The position numbers and the translations under genes are program-made. Shown piece after piece: positions 1 through 17,080 of a DNA stretch of 64,000 nt (position 1 is the stretch's first letter; every line of letters starts with the position of its first letter). Source of the stretch: Cohnella faecalis. Its GTDB lineage: Bacteria > Bacillota > Bacilli > Paenibacillales > Paenibacillaceae. The DNA lies in the NCBI RefSeq assembly GCF_003570905.1, contig NZ_QXJM01000016.1:1-64000 (forward strand), written 5' to 3'. The notes under the pieces are model-generated. The model searched no databases. It had not been told where the DNA came from and worked only from the letters and a program-made list of their open reading frames with translations.

Positions 1-1596
<1,596 letters not shown>

Positions 1597-1704
1597 CAAT
1601 GACCGAAGGGTGCGGCAACATAGGGTTCGCCGCGCCCTCCCGTCGTTTGGCGCCGGAAGCCTGTTCGGGGCCGTCGTTGAAGTCATCAAACCTAGCAACG
1701 ATGA

Positions 1705-5343
<3,639 letters not shown>

Positions 5344-5362
5344 TCGCTTCATTGCGTGAAAA

Positions 5363-5407
5363 GCCGTTTCGCCGGCAGAGAAATCTGTCGGCGAAACGGC
5401 TTTTTTT
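5363..5407 (+). terminator. Intrinsic terminator after rpoC
   Basis: A 17-bp stem (left arm 5363-5379 starting GCCGTTTCGCC, right arm 5384-5400 ending GGCGAAACGGC) with one G-T wobble and a 4-base loop, followed by seven T. It closes the rpoBC transcription unit. Confidence 0.93.
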
Positions 5408-5438
5408 GCTGAAATGAAACCTTTTGCAATTTTGGCGG

Positions 5439-5444
5439 TATAAT
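5439..5444 (+). promoter_or_regulatory. Candidate -10 element for the ABC transporter pair
   Basis: A perfect TATAAT lies 33 bases before the ATPase start and downstream of the rpoC terminator. The only -35 at 18 bp is the weak TGAAAC (5415-5420), so the promoter call is tentative. Confidence 0.4.
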
Positions 5445-5476
5445 TCCATATCAGCTCGTTTTAGGGAGATTCCACC

Positions 5477-6370
5477 ATGCAAAAATTGCTGATTTCGCTG
5501 AAGGAAGCCTTCAAGAGAGTATCCGGAAAGTCGATCCTCTCCGAAATATCGTTTGCCGTACGGGAAGGGGAAACGACAGCTATTCTTGGGCCGAACGGCT
5601 CGGGCAAAAGCTCGCTGCTTAAGCTGCTGAGCGGGTTAAGCTCGCTGTCTTCCGGCGTTCGAACAGTCGTCCATCCGACCGATCGCAACCTTGTTATCGG
5701 ATACGCGCCGGATCGGTTTCCCAAGCTCCGGTTTACGGCTAGAGAGTATTTAATGAGCATGGGGATGATTCGCGGCATTCCAAGGAACGTCCTTGAGTCC
5801 AGAATTGAGCAGCTGCTGCGGCTATTTCAACTAGAGGAAGCGGCTGACCGGGAAACCATTCATTACTCCAAAGGCATGCTGCAAAAGACGAATATTATGC
5901 AAGCGATTCTGCAAGTGCCGGATGTGCTGTTGTTGGACGAGCCTTTATCCGGTCTGGATGCGGATATGAGGAAGCAGCTAATGGGCGTGCTTTTCGATCT
6001 GAAGGCTCAAGGCGTGTCGATCGTGCTTACCTCTCATGAAAAAGCTTTCGTCGAGCTGTTGGCCGACCGTATCGTAACGTTACGAGATGGAAATATAATT
6101 ACGGACGACCTCATTATTCAGGACAGCGTTTCACGCCCGCAAAAGCGAATCAAACGGATCGAATTCCGATTGCCTGCGGATATTGCGAACGAATGGAACG
6201 AGCTGGCGGATATGGAGGGCTTCATAAGCTGGGAGCAGCTCGGCAGCAGCTACTATGCGGCAGCCGTATTGGCCGTATGCAGTACACCGATTTTGAAGGC
6301 CATTCTGGACGCCGGGGGGACCGTCGAGTCCGTGAGCGACCTGGTCTTGAAATCCGAGCGTGCAAGATGA
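5477..6370 (+). CDS. ABC transporter ATP-binding protein
   Basis: A 297-residue ATPase of an ABC transporter. It shows Walker A GPNGSGKS (residues 38-45), Walker B DVLLLDEP (148-155), the D-loop SGLD and the H-loop histidine in SHE (about 186). The signature motif is atypical: YSKGM (129-133) in place of LSGGQ, a form also seen in small bacterial ABC-2 type exporters. About 90 residues follow the nucleotide-binding core and are not recognised. The start ATG has GGGAG upstream. Its stop codon overlaps the ATG of the next gene by four bases (ATGA), so it is translationally coupled to a membrane subunit. An export role is inferred; the substrate is unknown. Confidence 0.85.
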   Translation: MQKLLISLKEAFKRVSGKSILSEISFAVREGETTAILGPNGSGKSSLLKLLSGLSSLSSGVRTVVHPTDRNLVIGYAPDRFPKLRFTAREYLMSMGMIRGIPRNVLESRIEQLLRLFQLEEAADRETIHYSKGMLQKTNIMQAILQVPDVLLLDEPLSGLDADMRKQLMGVLFDLKAQGVSIVLTSHEKAFVELLADRIVTLRDGNIITDDLIIQDSVSRPQKRIKRIEFRLPADIANEWNELADMEGFISWEQLGSSYYAAAVLAVCSTPILKAILDAGGTVESVSDLVLKSERAR

Positions 6371-7070
6371 GGGCATTAATAGTTTATCAGCTGAAACATT
6401 ACATAAGATCGTATCGTTATTTTCCGCCATTGCTGCTGTATATCGTGAGCATTGTGTTCATTTACGGCATTGTACCGAACCCGGTAATGGAAAGCTACTC
6501 TCTCACTTCGGCCGTCTTGTTTCTTTTCTCAGCCTGGTTGGGGTTTAGCTATATCGATTCAGAGCACGAGATTCAGCAGATGATCGCGTCTAGCCATGCG
6601 GCAACGTCGTTAAATATTATTTGGCTAAAATAGTAGTCGGGTGGCTCCTGCCTTGTTTACTCGCTGTGTTGACGACGATCTATCCTGTGCTTCTGGATAA
6701 ATTCGATAGACAGCCGGACGCTGCGGAATTCATGGTCGCAATGAGCGGTCATTTGACGGTGTCTTTGCTTGGTTTTGTGATATCCGTATTATTTACATCC
6801 AAATGGGTTCCAAAGCTGTATATGTCGACAGGCGGCCTTCTTTTGACGATGGCTTTATCGATTGCGGGACAAGGAATTGAACGATCGTTGCCTCACGCCT
6901 GGCGTGGGTTGGCATGGCTGCTGCCCCCAGCCTACAAAACGATTGCCATGCTAAGCGGATATGAAGCGGCGAACGGCGCTGAAATAGCGCTGGGGCTATT
7001 TTTACCGTTGTTCTATGCGTTTTTGGGAGCAGTCATTTTTTTGAGAAGGATGAACCGGAGATTGTTCTAA
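6367..7070 (+). CDS. ABC-2 type transporter membrane protein, frameshifted
   Basis: Hydrophobic membrane partner of the preceding ATPase. The first segment (6367-6633) runs MRALIVYQLKHYIRSYRYFP and contains two predicted membrane spans; the second (to 7070) contains about four more, including the span around GHLTVSLLGFVISVLF. The frame breaks at a TTT run at 6620-6622. One extra T gives a continuous protein of about 234 residues (NIILAKIVVGWLLP across the joint). A true split gene is possible, but the same kind of single-base loss occurs elsewhere in the window. No further transporter gene follows. Confidence 0.65.
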
Positions 7071-7140
7071 GATCGGACCCCGAAATTCGGAAGCCGAAAA
7101 ATAGATAGGCATAAATAACGTAAAATCGGTATCCGATTTC

Positions 7141-7169
7141 TTGACAGTGTTCATTCGGGATGATACTAT
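7141..7169 (+). promoter_or_regulatory. Sigma-A promoter of the str operon
   Basis: TTGACA at 7141-7146, a 17-base spacer and TACTAT at 7164-7169, close to the vegetative consensus. It precedes the L7Ae-like gene and is the likely main promoter for that gene, rpsL, rpsG, fusA and tuf. Confidence 0.8.
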
Positions 7170-7223
7170 GTTTGAGTGTGTGCCTGACGTGCACCATTCT
7201 GCTTGTATGGAGGTCGATGTCGG

Positions 7224-7478
7224 ATGACAACGAACGACTACGGATTGCAGGCCGGGAACGTCAAGATTGGCACCAAGCAGACGATCAAGACGGTGGAGCA
7301 GGGCGATGCCGCCGAGGTGTTCGTAGCGCAAGATGCAGATCCCCGTACGGTAGCTCGCGTCATTCAATTGTGCGAGCAGCTCGGAGTGAAGTTGACTTAC
7401 GTCGACACGATGAGAAACCTGGGTAAAGCATGCGGCATTGAAGTGGGCGCGGCGATGGCCGCAATCATAAGAGAATAA
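7224..7478 (+). CDS. rplGB: L7Ae-family kink-turn RNA-binding protein
   Basis: An 84-residue protein of the L7Ae/L30e family, similar to YbxF (RplGB) of Bacillus, which binds kink-turn RNAs. The family signature [12 protein letters not shown] and the C-terminal [18 protein letters not shown] are clear. I chose ATG 7224 because GGAGG lies 10 bases upstream; an in-frame TTG at 7203 has no ribosome binding site. It is the first gene after the promoter at 7141 and heads the str operon, the usual place in Bacilli. Its exact role on the ribosome or on riboswitch kink-turns is not settled. Confidence 0.9.
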   Translation: MTTNDYGLQAGNVKIGTKQTIKTVEQGDAAEVFVAQDADPRTVARVIQLCEQLGVKLTYVDTMRNLGKACGIEVGAAMAAIIRE

Positions 7479-7500
7479 GCAAGCCGGGTTTGGACTGGCG

Positions 7501-7531
7501 CTTCATCGTACTTTTCGTACGGGAGGAAGCC
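7501..7531 (+). promoter_or_regulatory. Hairpin in the rpsL leader
   Basis: GCTTC (7501-7505) pairs with GAAGC (7527-7531), enclosing CGTAC (7508-7512) paired with GTACG (7518-7522). It lies in the 166-base gap before rpsL and has no T run, so it looks like an RNA leader or processing structure rather than a terminator. Function is unknown. Confidence 0.35.
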
Positions 7532-7644
7532 GGGCGGACCCTTTCGCATTTCTCAAAATGAACCGCCTGGATCTGTGGGCTTCGCAAAGTGGTGTCGGCT
7601 GTTCTGTTCTATTGCTTAACGTTCATGGGAAGGGGGTGGCAACA

Positions 7645-8067
7645 ATGCCAACAATTAATCAACTCGTTCGCAAAGGTCGTCAACCGAAGGTGGTTAAATC
7701 GAAATCTCCTGCGTTGCAAAAAGGCTTCAATGCCCTCAAACGTATTGAGACCGATCTAAGCGCGCCTCAAAAACGCGGGGTTTGCACCCGTGTAGGCACG
7801 ATGACTCCGAAAAAACCGAACTCCGCACTCCGTAAATACGCGCGGGTACGTCTGACGAACCGTATCGAGGTGACCGCCTACATTCCGGGGATCGGCCACA
7901 ATCTGCAAGAGCACAGTGTCGTGCTTATTCGCGGAGGCCGGGTAAAAGACCTTCCGGGTGTACGTTACCACATCGTTCGCGGCGCTCTGGATACCGCAGG
8001 CGTAAACAACCGGAAGCAAGCTCGTTCCAAATACGGCGCTAAGCGTCCGAAAGTCAAAAAATCGTAA
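7645..8067 (+). CDS. rpsL: 30S ribosomal protein S12
   Basis: S12 sits at the decoding centre of the small subunit. The protein is 140 residues, as expected. Start ATG 7645 follows AAGGGGG; the longer reading from 7558 is out of line with the family N-terminus [11 protein letters not shown]. The loops [16 protein letters not shown] and [15 protein letters not shown] are intact, and the lysines in PKKPNS and RVKDLP, where streptomycin resistance changes usually arise, are wild type. Followed closely by rpsG. Confidence 0.97.
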   Translation: MPTINQLVRKGRQPKVVKSKSPALQKGFNALKRIETDLSAPQKRGVCTRVGTMTPKKPNSALRKYARVRLTNRIEVTAYIPGIGHNLQEHSVVLIRGGRVKDLPGVRYHIVRGALDTAGVNNRKQARSKYGAKRPKVKKS

Positions 8068-8124
8068 TGCGCAAGGATGAATCGTCCGACGCACTACAAC
8101 ATGAATAAGAAAGGAGGAACTTAG

Positions 8125-8595
8125 ATGCCTCGCAAAGGACCCGTACCGAAACGGGACGTTCTCCCGGATCCGGTATACAATAGCAAACTCGTTACTCGTC
8201 TTGTCAACCGCATTATGATCGACGGTAAGAAAGGCGTTGCACAGCAATTGCTGTACGATGCGTTCAACCTCATTCAAGAGCGTTCCGGCAAAGACGCAAT
8301 GGAAGTTTTCGAAGCTGCGATTAAGAACATCATGCCGGTACTTGAAGTTAAAGCCCGTCGTGTAGGTGGTGCGAACTACCAGGTTCCGATTGAAGTGAAA
8401 CCGGAGCGCCGCACGTCCCTTGGACTGCGCTGGCTCGTAAACTACTCCCGCAACCGCGGCGAGAAGACGATGGAAGAGCGTTTGGCTGCCGAGATTCTCG
8501 ACGCTTCCAACAACACGGGAGCAGCAGTTAAAAAACGCGAAGATACGCATAAAATGGCGGAAGCGAACAAAGCATTCGCTCACTACCGCTGGTAA
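8125..8595 (+). CDS. rpsG: 30S ribosomal protein S7
   Basis: S7 binds the 3' major domain of 16S rRNA and starts assembly of the 30S head. The 156-residue length matches the family, with [20 protein letters not shown] at the start and the [14 protein letters not shown] beta-hairpin that reaches the E site. AAAGGAGG lies just ahead of the ATG. It is in the str operon between rpsL and fusA, 17 bases before fusA. Confidence 0.97.
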   Translation: MPRKGPVPKRDVLPDPVYNSKLVTRLVNRIMIDGKKGVAQQLLYDAFNLIQERSGKDAMEVFEAAIKNIMPVLEVKARRVGGANYQVPIEVKPERRTSLGLRWLVNYSRNRGEKTMEERLAAEILDASNNTGAAVKKREDTHKMAEANKAFAHYRW

Positions 8596-8612
8596 TCGAA
8601 GGGAGATCCACC

Positions 8613-10688
<2,076 letters not shown>

Positions 10689-10796
10689 GCGCTCAACGAT
10701 TTGTAAGCGGACGGGCAGGGGAGTCGCGGCGTAAGCCTCGATTCGCCGCCCGCCACCCTATAAATTCCTTTTACTTATAAGGAGGAGAAAAGTTAC

Positions 10797-11987
10797 ATGG
10801 CAAAGGCTAAGTTCGAACGTAACAAACCACACGTTAACATCGGTACGATCGGTCACGTCGACCACGGTAAAACGACGCTGACGGCTGCAATCACGACGGT
10901 TCTTTCGAAAAAATACGGCGGTGCTGCCGTAGCATTCGATCAAATCGACAAAGCTCCGGAAGAGCGCGAGCGCGGTATCACGATTTCCACCGCTCACGTT
11001 GAGTACGAAACTCCTAACCGTCACTACGCACACGTTGACTGCCCAGGACACGCCGACTATGTTAAAAACATGATCACCGGCGCTGCTCAAATGGACGGAG
11101 CGATCCTGGTTGTATCCGCTGCTGACGGCCCTATGCCGCAAACGCGCGAGCACATCCTGCTCTCCAAACAAGTAGGCGTTCCTTACATCGTCGTATTCTT
11201 GAACAAATGCGACATGGTTGAAGACGAAGAGCTGCTTGAACTGGTTGAGATGGAAGTACGCGACCTGTTGAACGAATATGAGTTCCCAGGCGACGACACT
11301 CCAATCATCCGCGGCGCTGCTCGTGAAGCTCTGCAAAACCCTGACGGTCCTTGGGCCGACAAAATCATTGAGCTGTTCGAGCAAGTCGACACGTACATCC
11401 CGCAACCAGAGCGCGATGTCGCTAAACCTTTCTTGATGCCAGTCGAGGACGTCTTCACGATCACGGGTCGCGGTACTGTTGCTACTGGCCGCGTAGAGCG
11501 TGGAACGATCAAAATCGGCGACGAGATCGAAATCATCGGTCTGGTTGAAGAAAGCCGCAAATCCGTCGTTACGGGCGTTGAAATGTTCCGTAAATTGCTT
11601 GACTCCGCTCAAGCCGGCGACAACATCGGCGCATTGCTTCGCGGCGTTGACCGTAAAGACATCGAGCGTGGACAAGTTCTGGCAAAACCGGGTTCGGTTA
11701 AGCCTCACACGGAATTCACGGCTCAAATCTACGTTCTGACCCAATCCGAGGGTGGCCGTCACAAGCCTTTCTTCACGGGTTACCGTCCGCAGTTCTACTT
11801 CCGGACGACTGACGTTACGGGCATCATCGATCTGCCAGAAGGCACTGAGATGGTTATGCCAGGCGACAACATCACCGTTACCGTTAAACTGATCGCTCCA
11901 ATCGCTGTTGAAGAAGGAACTCGCTTCTCCATCCGTGAAGGCGGTCGTACGGTAGGCGCTGGCGCTGTAGCTTCCATCCAAAAATAA
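10797..11987 (+). CDS. tuf: Translation elongation factor Tu
   Basis: EF-Tu, the GTPase that delivers aminoacyl-tRNA to the ribosome. Full length at 396 residues, with GHVDHGKTT (19-27), [17 protein letters not shown] and NKCD as GTP-binding motifs and the three-domain layout ending in [20 protein letters not shown] precedes the ATG. A 108-base GC-rich gap separates it from fusA. It is the last gene of the operon, closed by a strong terminator at 12009. Codon use is strongly biased, as expected for the most abundant protein. Confidence 0.98.
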   Translation: MAKAKFERNKPHVNIGTIGHVDHGKTTLTAAITTVLSKKYGGAAVAFDQIDKAPEERERGITISTAHVEYETPNRHYAHVDCPGHADYVKNMITGAAQMDGAILVVSAADGPMPQTREHILLSKQVGVPYIVVFLNKCDMVEDEELLELVEMEVRDLLNEYEFPGDDTPIIRGAAREALQNPDGPWADKIIELFEQVDTYIPQPERDVAKPFLMPVEDVFTITGRGTVATGRVERGTIKIGDEIEIIGLVEESRKSVVTGVEMFRKLLDSAQAGDNIGALLRGVDRKDIERGQVLAKPGSVKPHTEFTAQIYVLTQSEGGRHKPFFTGYRPQFYFRTTDVTGIIDLPEGTEMVMPGDNITVTVKLIAPIAVEEGTRFSIREGGRTVGAGAVASIQK

Positions 11988-12008
11988 GTTCGCATTTCAT
12001 GCGACGAA

Positions 12009-12045
12009 GACCGTACGCGAATCATTTCGCGTACGGTCTTTTTTT
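12009..12045 (+). terminator. Intrinsic terminator after tuf
   Basis: Perfect 13-bp stem GACCGTACGCGAA (12009-12021) with TTCGCGTACGGTC (12026-12038), 4-base loop, then seven T. It ends the str operon. Confidence 0.95.
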
Positions 12046-12122
12046 GTTCAAGACGCATACCTGACCAAAGCCGGGCGTGTAGCCAAACCAAGCCAGACCA
12101 AACCGAGCTAAGCCAGACTAAC

Positions 12123-12265
12123 GTCGAATGACCGACGATACTCGTCTGGACCGATATTCAAGCCAAATCCAATGCCGAATGACCGCCGATACTCGACTGG
12201 GCGGATATTCAAGCCAAACTCAACGCCGAATGACCGACGATACTCGTCTAGACTGATATTCAACT
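12123..12265. repeat. 51-bp tandem repeat, about 2.8 copies
   Basis: Three head-to-tail units start at 12123, 12174 and 12225, exactly 51 bases apart, each beginning GYCGAATGACCG and containing GATACTCG and GATATTCAA. The unit length is a multiple of three and one frame stays open from 12112 to about 12300, giving the repeating peptide NDRRYSxGxIFKPN. That frame has no upstream start codon or ribosome binding site; the only ATG is internal. Units 1 and 3 can form GACGA/TCGTC hairpins, while unit 2 forms CCGCC/GGCGG instead. A shorter degenerate AAGCCA-rich repeat precedes it at 12075-12120. No protein function is claimed. Confidence 0.75.
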
Positions 12266-12643
12266 GTAGAACATACCTTTATTTTGATGATAGAAAGTTA
12301 TTCTAACAATATTATCTGCAGGAGGTGCAGTTAACTAAGGCATTTTTAGCGTTAAGCTCGAAAATGACAAAAAATAACTGCCCCTTTTACAGTCCAATCC
12401 CAACGGCCTGGCTCAACCGGATTGATAGCTGTATCTATTACAGTTAATCAACTGCCGGTCAGACAGCAAAGGCGAAAGAGGTGCTGACTTTTATAATCCA
12501 AGAAATGGACCGAATGAGCCGAAGTCGTCGGAATGCAGCGAAAACAGCAGGGCGATTTTTGGTCCGTTCTGACGAGTTTCTTCTATATAAATAAGCTGCG
12601 CGTTGGAGTCGGGCGTAGAGGCTGGTACAGGAATAAAAAAAGG
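12266..12643. other. Intergenic stretch without recognisable gene
   Basis: I see no convincing coding frame here. A hairpin CTGCA/TGCAG at 12317-12331 carries GGAGG in its loop but no start codon at a suitable distance. The open frame on the minus strand at 12491-12739 runs through the S10 promoter and has no ribosome binding site. The stretch may hold upstream regulatory DNA for the S10 operon, but nothing specific can be named. Confidence 0.4.
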
Positions 12644-12672
12644 TTGCATTCGTTTGGGCAGATCGCTATAAT
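12644..12672 (+). promoter_or_regulatory. Sigma-A promoter of the S10-spc-alpha superoperon
   Basis: TTGCAT at 12644-12649, a 17-base spacer and a perfect TATAAT at 12667-12672. It lies about 150 bases upstream of rpsJ, leaving room for a structured leader. No comparable promoter or terminator was found inside the following 15 kb apart from weak candidates. Confidence 0.85.
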
Positions 12673-12703
12673 AGTGAATGTTGGTCTGTGACTGTGCGAT
12701 GAT

Positions 12704-13131
<428 letters not shown>

Positions 13132-13182
13132 TTGATTTAGCGGTAGAAGCATTCTCATAAGGAAAAGAAAAGAGGTGTCAAC

Positions 13183-13809
13183 ATGAAAGGAATCTTGGGA
13201 CGTAAACTCGGAATGACTCAAATCTTTGCCGCAGACGGAAGCGTCGTGCCGGTGACAGTTATTGAAGCAACCCCGAGCGTAGTGCTTCAGAAGAAAGACG
13301 AAGCAAACGACGGCTACGAAGCAATTCAACTCGGTTTCGCCGACAAGCGCGAGAAACTGGCGAACAAACCGGAAACGGGTCATGCCAAGAAAGCAGGCAC
13401 GACACCCAAGCGCTTCATCCGTGAAATTCGCGGAGTCAACCTGGCGGAAGTCGAAGTCGGCCAAGAGCTGAAAGTCGATCTTTTTGCAGAAGGTGAATTT
13501 GTTGACGTAACGGGTATTTCCAGAGGTAAAGGAACGGCAGGCGCAATCAAACGTTGGGGCATGTCCCGCGGACCGATGGCGCACGGTTCCAAATACCACC
13601 GCGGTAACGGTTCGCTCGCAACGATTCGCGACGCCAACCGCGTACCAAAAGGTAAAAAAATGCACGGTCGTCTTGGTTCCGAGACAGTAACGGTTCAAAA
13701 CCTTGAAGTCGTTAGAGTCGACCTTGAGCGCAATGTACTGTTGATCAAAGGATCCGTACCGGGCGCCCGCAACAGCTACCTTAAAATCAGAGCATCGGTG
13801 AAGAAATAA
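13183..13809 (+). CDS. rplC: 50S ribosomal protein L3
   Basis: L3 binds 23S rRNA early in assembly and reaches toward the peptidyl transferase centre. The product is 208 residues and begins [15 protein letters not shown], the standard start. The extension loop is seen in [20 protein letters not shown] and [16 protein letters not shown]. Ribosome binding site AAAGAGGTG precedes the ATG. It lies 51 bases after rpsJ and 30 before rplD, in the normal S10 order. Confidence 0.97.
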   Translation: MKGILGRKLGMTQIFAADGSVVPVTVIEATPSVVLQKKDEANDGYEAIQLGFADKREKLANKPETGHAKKAGTTPKRFIREIRGVNLAEVEVGQELKVDLFAEGEFVDVTGISRGKGTAGAIKRWGMSRGPMAHGSKYHRGNGSLATIRDANRVPKGKKMHGRLGSETVTVQNLEVVRVDLERNVLLIKGSVPGARNSYLKIRASVKK

Positions 13810-13839
13810 TCTTTATCGCACAAGAAAGGAGGACCACTC

Positions 13840-14463
13840 ATGCCGAAAGTTGCTGTATATAACGTGGACGGCGGTCAAGTCGGAGATATCGATTTGGCGG
13901 AAGGCGTATTCGGAATTCAGCCGAATACCCACGTCCTGCACAGCGCAGTCGTGCTCCAGCAAGCTGCAGTTCGCCAGGGCACGCACAAAACGAAAGGTCG
14001 TTCCGAAGTACGCGGAGGCGGCCGTAAACCGTGGAAGCAAAAAGGAACAGGCCGTGCCCGTCAAGGCTCGATCCGTTCGCCGCAATGGAAAGGCGGCGGT
14101 ATCGTTTTCGGACCTACTCCGCGCAGCTATGGCTTCAAATTGCCGCGTAAAGTACGCCGTCTGGCGATCAAGTCGGCTTTGTCCAGCAAAGTGCAAGCGG
14201 GAACGATCATCGTTCTTGATCAACTGAACTTCGCTGCTCCAAAGACGAAAGAATTCGCTAAAATCTTGGGTAACCTCAAAGTCGCGCGCAAAGCGCTGGT
14301 CGTAACCGCCGATTTTGACAACAATGTAGCTTTGTCCGCACGCAACATCCCGGGCGTCAAATTTGTCGCCGCAGACGGAATCAGCGTGCTCGACGTGATG
14401 GTTCACGATCAATTGATCATCACGAAGGACGCAGTTGCTAAAGTCGAGGAGGTGTTCGCGTAA
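13840..14463 (+). CDS. rplD: 50S ribosomal protein L4
   Basis: L4 lines the peptide exit tunnel through its long loop, visible here as [20 protein letters not shown]. It is 207 residues, the usual size, with AAAGGAGG before the ATG. In several bacteria L4 also represses its own operon at the leader, which fits the folded leader upstream of rpsJ in this window (inference). Its stop codon overlaps the start of rplW by one base (TAATG), so the two are translationally coupled. Confidence 0.96.
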   Translation: MPKVAVYNVDGGQVGDIDLAEGVFGIQPNTHVLHSAVVLQQAAVRQGTHKTKGRSEVRGGGRKPWKQKGTGRARQGSIRSPQWKGGGIVFGPTPRSYGFKLPRKVRRLAIKSALSSKVQAGTIIVLDQLNFAAPKTKEFAKILGNLKVARKALVVTADFDNNVALSARNIPGVKFVAADGISVLDVMVHDQLIITKDAVAKVEEVFA

Positions 14464-14756
14464 TGAAAGACCCTCGCGATCTTATCAAGCGCCCGGTAAT
14501 TACCGAACGCACGAGCGAATTCATCGATCAACGCAAATACGTGTTCGAAGTTGAGCTCAAAGCCAACAAAACGGCAATCAAACAAGCGATCGAACAGATC
14601 TTTAAAGTGAAGGTCGTCAACGTTAACACGTTGCGCGTGCCTGCCAAGCCGAAGCGTTACGGCCGCCACAGCGGTTACACGTCGGAATGGAAAAAAGCTA
14701 TCGTAACGTTGAGTGCAGATAGCAAACCGCTTGAGTTCTTCGAAGCATCGGTATAA
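14463..14756 (+). CDS. rplW: 50S ribosomal protein L23
   Basis: L23 sits at the tunnel exit and is the docking point for trigger factor and the signal recognition particle. The 97-residue product starts [20 protein letters not shown], typical of the family, and carries KVVNVNTLRVPAKPKRYGRH. The start ATG overlaps the rplD stop, and AGGAGG at the 3' end of rplD supplies the ribosome binding site. Confidence 0.96.
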   Translation: MKDPRDLIKRPVITERTSEFIDQRKYVFEVELKANKTAIKQAIEQIFKVKVVNVNTLRVPAKPKRYGRHSGYTSEWKKAIVTLSADSKPLEFFEASV

Positions 14757-14785
14757 CGAATTCTTGAAGTAAGGAGGGAATCCAA

Positions 14786-15616
14786 GTGCCAGTCAAAAAG
14801 TTTAACCCGACAACGCCCAGCCGTCGTCAGATGACGATGTCCACGTTCGAAGAAATTACGACGTCGACTCCGGAGAAATCCTTGCTCGCGCCGCTTTCGA
14901 AACGTGCTGGACGGAACCACCAAGGTAAATTGACGGTTCGCCATCATGGCGGCGGTCACAAACGCAAATACCGGATCATCGACTTCAAACGCACGAAGGA
15001 CGGAATTCCGGCCCGCGTCGCTACAATCGAGTACGATCCGAACCGTACGTCTTACATCGCTCTGCTCAACTATGCAGACGGCGCAAAAACGTACATCATC
15101 GCTCCGAAAGGCCTTAAAGTCGGCGATGAAATCATGTCCGGTCCTACGGCCGACATCAAAGTGGGCAACGCACTTCCGTTGGAAAACATTCCAGTCGGTT
15201 CCGTTATCCACAACATCGAGCTGAAGCCAGGCAAAGGCGGCCAATTGGTACGCGCAGCCGGTACGGAAGCTCAGCTGCTCGGTAAAGAAGGTCAATACGT
15301 GACTATTCGTCTCGCATCCGGCGAAATTCGCCGCATTCTGAGACAATGCCGCGCTACGATCGGTACCGTCGGCAACCAAGACCACGAGTTGATCAACATC
15401 GGTAAAGCAGGACGCAACCGTTGGCTCGGCAAACGCCCAGTCGTTCGCGGCGTCGTCATGAACCCGGTAGATCACCCGCACGGCGGTGGCGAAGGCCGCG
15501 CTCCGATCGGTCGCAAATCTCCAATGTCTCCGTGGGGCAAACCAACCCTCGGTTACAAAACCCGCAAGAAGAAAAAAGCATCGAGCAAATACATCGTTCG
15601 TCGTCGCAGCAAGTAA
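14786..15616 (+). CDS. rplB: 50S ribosomal protein L2
   Basis: L2 is a primary 23S rRNA binder needed for subunit joining and peptidyl transferase activity. The 276-residue product has the conserved C-terminal signature [16 protein letters not shown], including the histidine next to the catalytic centre. It starts at GTG 14786 ([14 protein letters not shown]) 9 bases after AAGGAGGGA. The order rplW-rplB-rpsS is standard. Confidence 0.97.
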   Translation: MPVKKFNPTTPSRRQMTMSTFEEITTSTPEKSLLAPLSKRAGRNHQGKLTVRHHGGGHKRKYRIIDFKRTKDGIPARVATIEYDPNRTSYIALLNYADGAKTYIIAPKGLKVGDEIMSGPTADIKVGNALPLENIPVGSVIHNIELKPGKGGQLVRAAGTEAQLLGKEGQYVTIRLASGEIRRILRQCRATIGTVGNQDHELINIGKAGRNRWLGKRPVVRGVVMNPVDHPHGGGEGRAPIGRKSPMSPWGKPTLGYKTRKKKKASSKYIVRRRSK

Positions 15617-15679
15617 TCGTACTTTGCTGCACGATGCAGACGATTTACCCTCTAGCCGTGTTGAAGGGAGGAACATTCC

Positions 15680-15961
15680 ATGGGTCGCAGCTTGAAAAAA
15701 GGACCTTTCGTGGATGGTTATCTGCTGAAAAAAGTGGATGAACTAACCGCTTCGAGCAAGAAAACCGTGATCAAAACCTGGTCCCGTCGTTCGACGATTT
15801 TCCCGCAATTCGTAGGCCACACTTTCGCCGTTTATGACGGTCGCAAACATGTGCCGGTTTACGTTACGGAAGACATGGTTGGCCACAAGCTCGGTGAATT
15901 CGCGCCGACGCGTACGTACAAAGGCCACAGTGACGACGATAAAAAGACAGGCAAACGCTAA
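15680..15961 (+). CDS. rpsS: 30S ribosomal protein S19
   Basis: S19 lies in the 30S head, next to S13, and contacts the A-site finger. The 93-residue product starts [19 protein letters not shown] and ends with [12 protein letters not shown] plus a charged tail, as in the family. GAAGGGAGG precedes the ATG. The 102-base gap to rplV is longer than other gaps in the operon and holds a hairpin. Confidence 0.97.
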   Translation: MGRSLKKGPFVDGYLLKKVDELTASSKKTVIKTWSRRSTIFPQFVGHTFAVYDGRKHVPVYVTEDMVGHKLGEFAPTRTYKGHSDDDKKTGKR

Positions 15962-15981
15962 TTAACCCCTTACGTCGCTGG

Positions 15982-16024
15982 AATGATTGATGTAGCGCGC
16001 CTGCGGCGTCGCGGGTCAATCATT
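15982..16024 (+). promoter_or_regulatory. Hairpin between rpsS and rplV
   Basis: AATGATTGA (15982-15990) pairs perfectly with TCAATCATT (16016-16024) around a GC-rich 25-base loop. There is no T run, so it is not a simple terminator. It could act in mRNA processing or stability; nothing more can be said. Confidence 0.4.
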
Positions 16025-16063
16025 GCGATAAGGCGTACGTAAAGTACGGAAGGAGGTACACCG

Positions 16064-16402
16064 ATGTCTCAGCAAGCGAAAGTCCATGTGAATAACATTC
16101 GCATTCCGGCTCGCAAAGTCCGTCTGGTTGTGGATCTGATCCGCGGCAAGAAAGTGGGCGAAGCGATCGCGATCTTGCGCCATACACCGCGTTCCGCATC
16201 TCCTGTTCTGGAGAAGCTTTTGAACTCCGCGGTTGCCAACGCTGATCACAATTACCAATTAGACGTGAACAAGCTGGTCATCACCGAAGCTTTCGTTAAC
16301 GAAGGCCCGACGATGAAACGGTTCCAGCCGCGCTCCCAAGGTCGCGCGTTCAGCATCTTCAAACGATCCAGCCATATTACACTGGTCGTATCCGAAAAAT
16401 AA
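16064..16402 (+). CDS. rplV: 50S ribosomal protein L22
   Basis: L22 spans the 50S subunit and sends a beta-hairpin to the exit-tunnel constriction next to L4. The 112-residue product contains the family core [20 protein letters not shown] and the hairpin [26 protein letters not shown] lies before the ATG. The tip of the hairpin ([10 protein letters not shown]) differs from the GRASQINKRT form I know from Bacillus, but its length is unchanged. Confidence 0.96.
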   Translation: MSQQAKVHVNNIRIPARKVRLVVDLIRGKKVGEAIAILRHTPRSASPVLEKLLNSAVANADHNYQLDVNKLVITEAFVNEGPTMKRFQPRSQGRAFSIFKRSSHITLVVSEK

Positions 16403-16415
16403 GGAGGGACAACGT

Positions 16416-17078
16416 GTGGGTCAAAAAGTAAATCCGGTCGGTCTTCGCATCGGCATCATCCGTGATTGGGAATCCAAATGGTATGCCGACAAAGACTTTG
16501 GCACTCTTCTTATGGAAGACGTCAAAATCCGCGAATTCCTCAAAAATAAGCTTAAAGACGCTGCTGTATCCAAGTTCGAAATCGAACGTGCGGCAAACCG
16601 CGTCAACGTTACTATCCACACCGCTAAACCAGGTATCGTTATTGGTAAAGGCGGCGCTGAAGTGGAAGTGCTTCGCAATCAGTTGGCAAAACTGACTGGC
16701 GGCAAGAAAGTCCACATCAACATCTCCGAAATCAAAAACCCGGAACTTGACGCCATTCTGGTTGCCGAGAGCATCGCGCAACAGCTTGAGCGCCGCACTT
16801 CGTTCCGTCGCGCTATGAAGCAAGCGATCCAACGGTCGCAACGCGCCGGCGCAAAAGGAATCAAAACATCCGTTAGCGGACGTCTGGGCGGAGCGGAGAT
16901 CGCTCGTCAAGAAGGATACAGCGAAGGAACGGTTCCGCTGCATACGTTGCGCGCCGACATCGATTACGGTACGGCTGAAGCACATACGACTTACGGCCGC
17001 ATCGGCGTAAAAGTATGGATTTACCGCGGCGAAATCCTTCCGGCGAAGAAAAGAGCAGCTGAGGAAGGAGGCAACTGA
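16416..17078 (+). CDS. rpsC: 30S ribosomal protein S3
   Basis: S3 lines the mRNA entry channel with S4 and S5 and has helicase-related function there. The protein is 220 residues. A KH RNA-binding domain is visible with the GxxG loop in [13 protein letters not shown], and the C-terminal domain contains [18 protein letters not shown]. The start is GTG 16416 ([13 protein letters not shown]), 8 bases after AAGGAGGG. It lies 13 bases after rplV. Confidence 0.97.
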   Translation: MGQKVNPVGLRIGIIRDWESKWYADKDFGTLLMEDVKIREFLKNKLKDAAVSKFEIERAANRVNVTIHTAKPGIVIGKGGAEVEVLRNQLAKLTGGKKVHINISEIKNPELDAILVAESIAQQLERRTSFRRAMKQAIQRSQRAGAKGIKTSVSGRLGGAEIARQEGYSEGTVPLHTLRADIDYGTAEAHTTYGRIGVKVWIYRGEILPAKKRAAEEGGN

Positions 17079-17080
17079 TC

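Noticed and set aside
12112-12300. The open frame through the 51-bp repeat as a coding gene
   Set aside because: No start codon or ribosome binding site precedes the repeat; the single ATG is inside unit 1.
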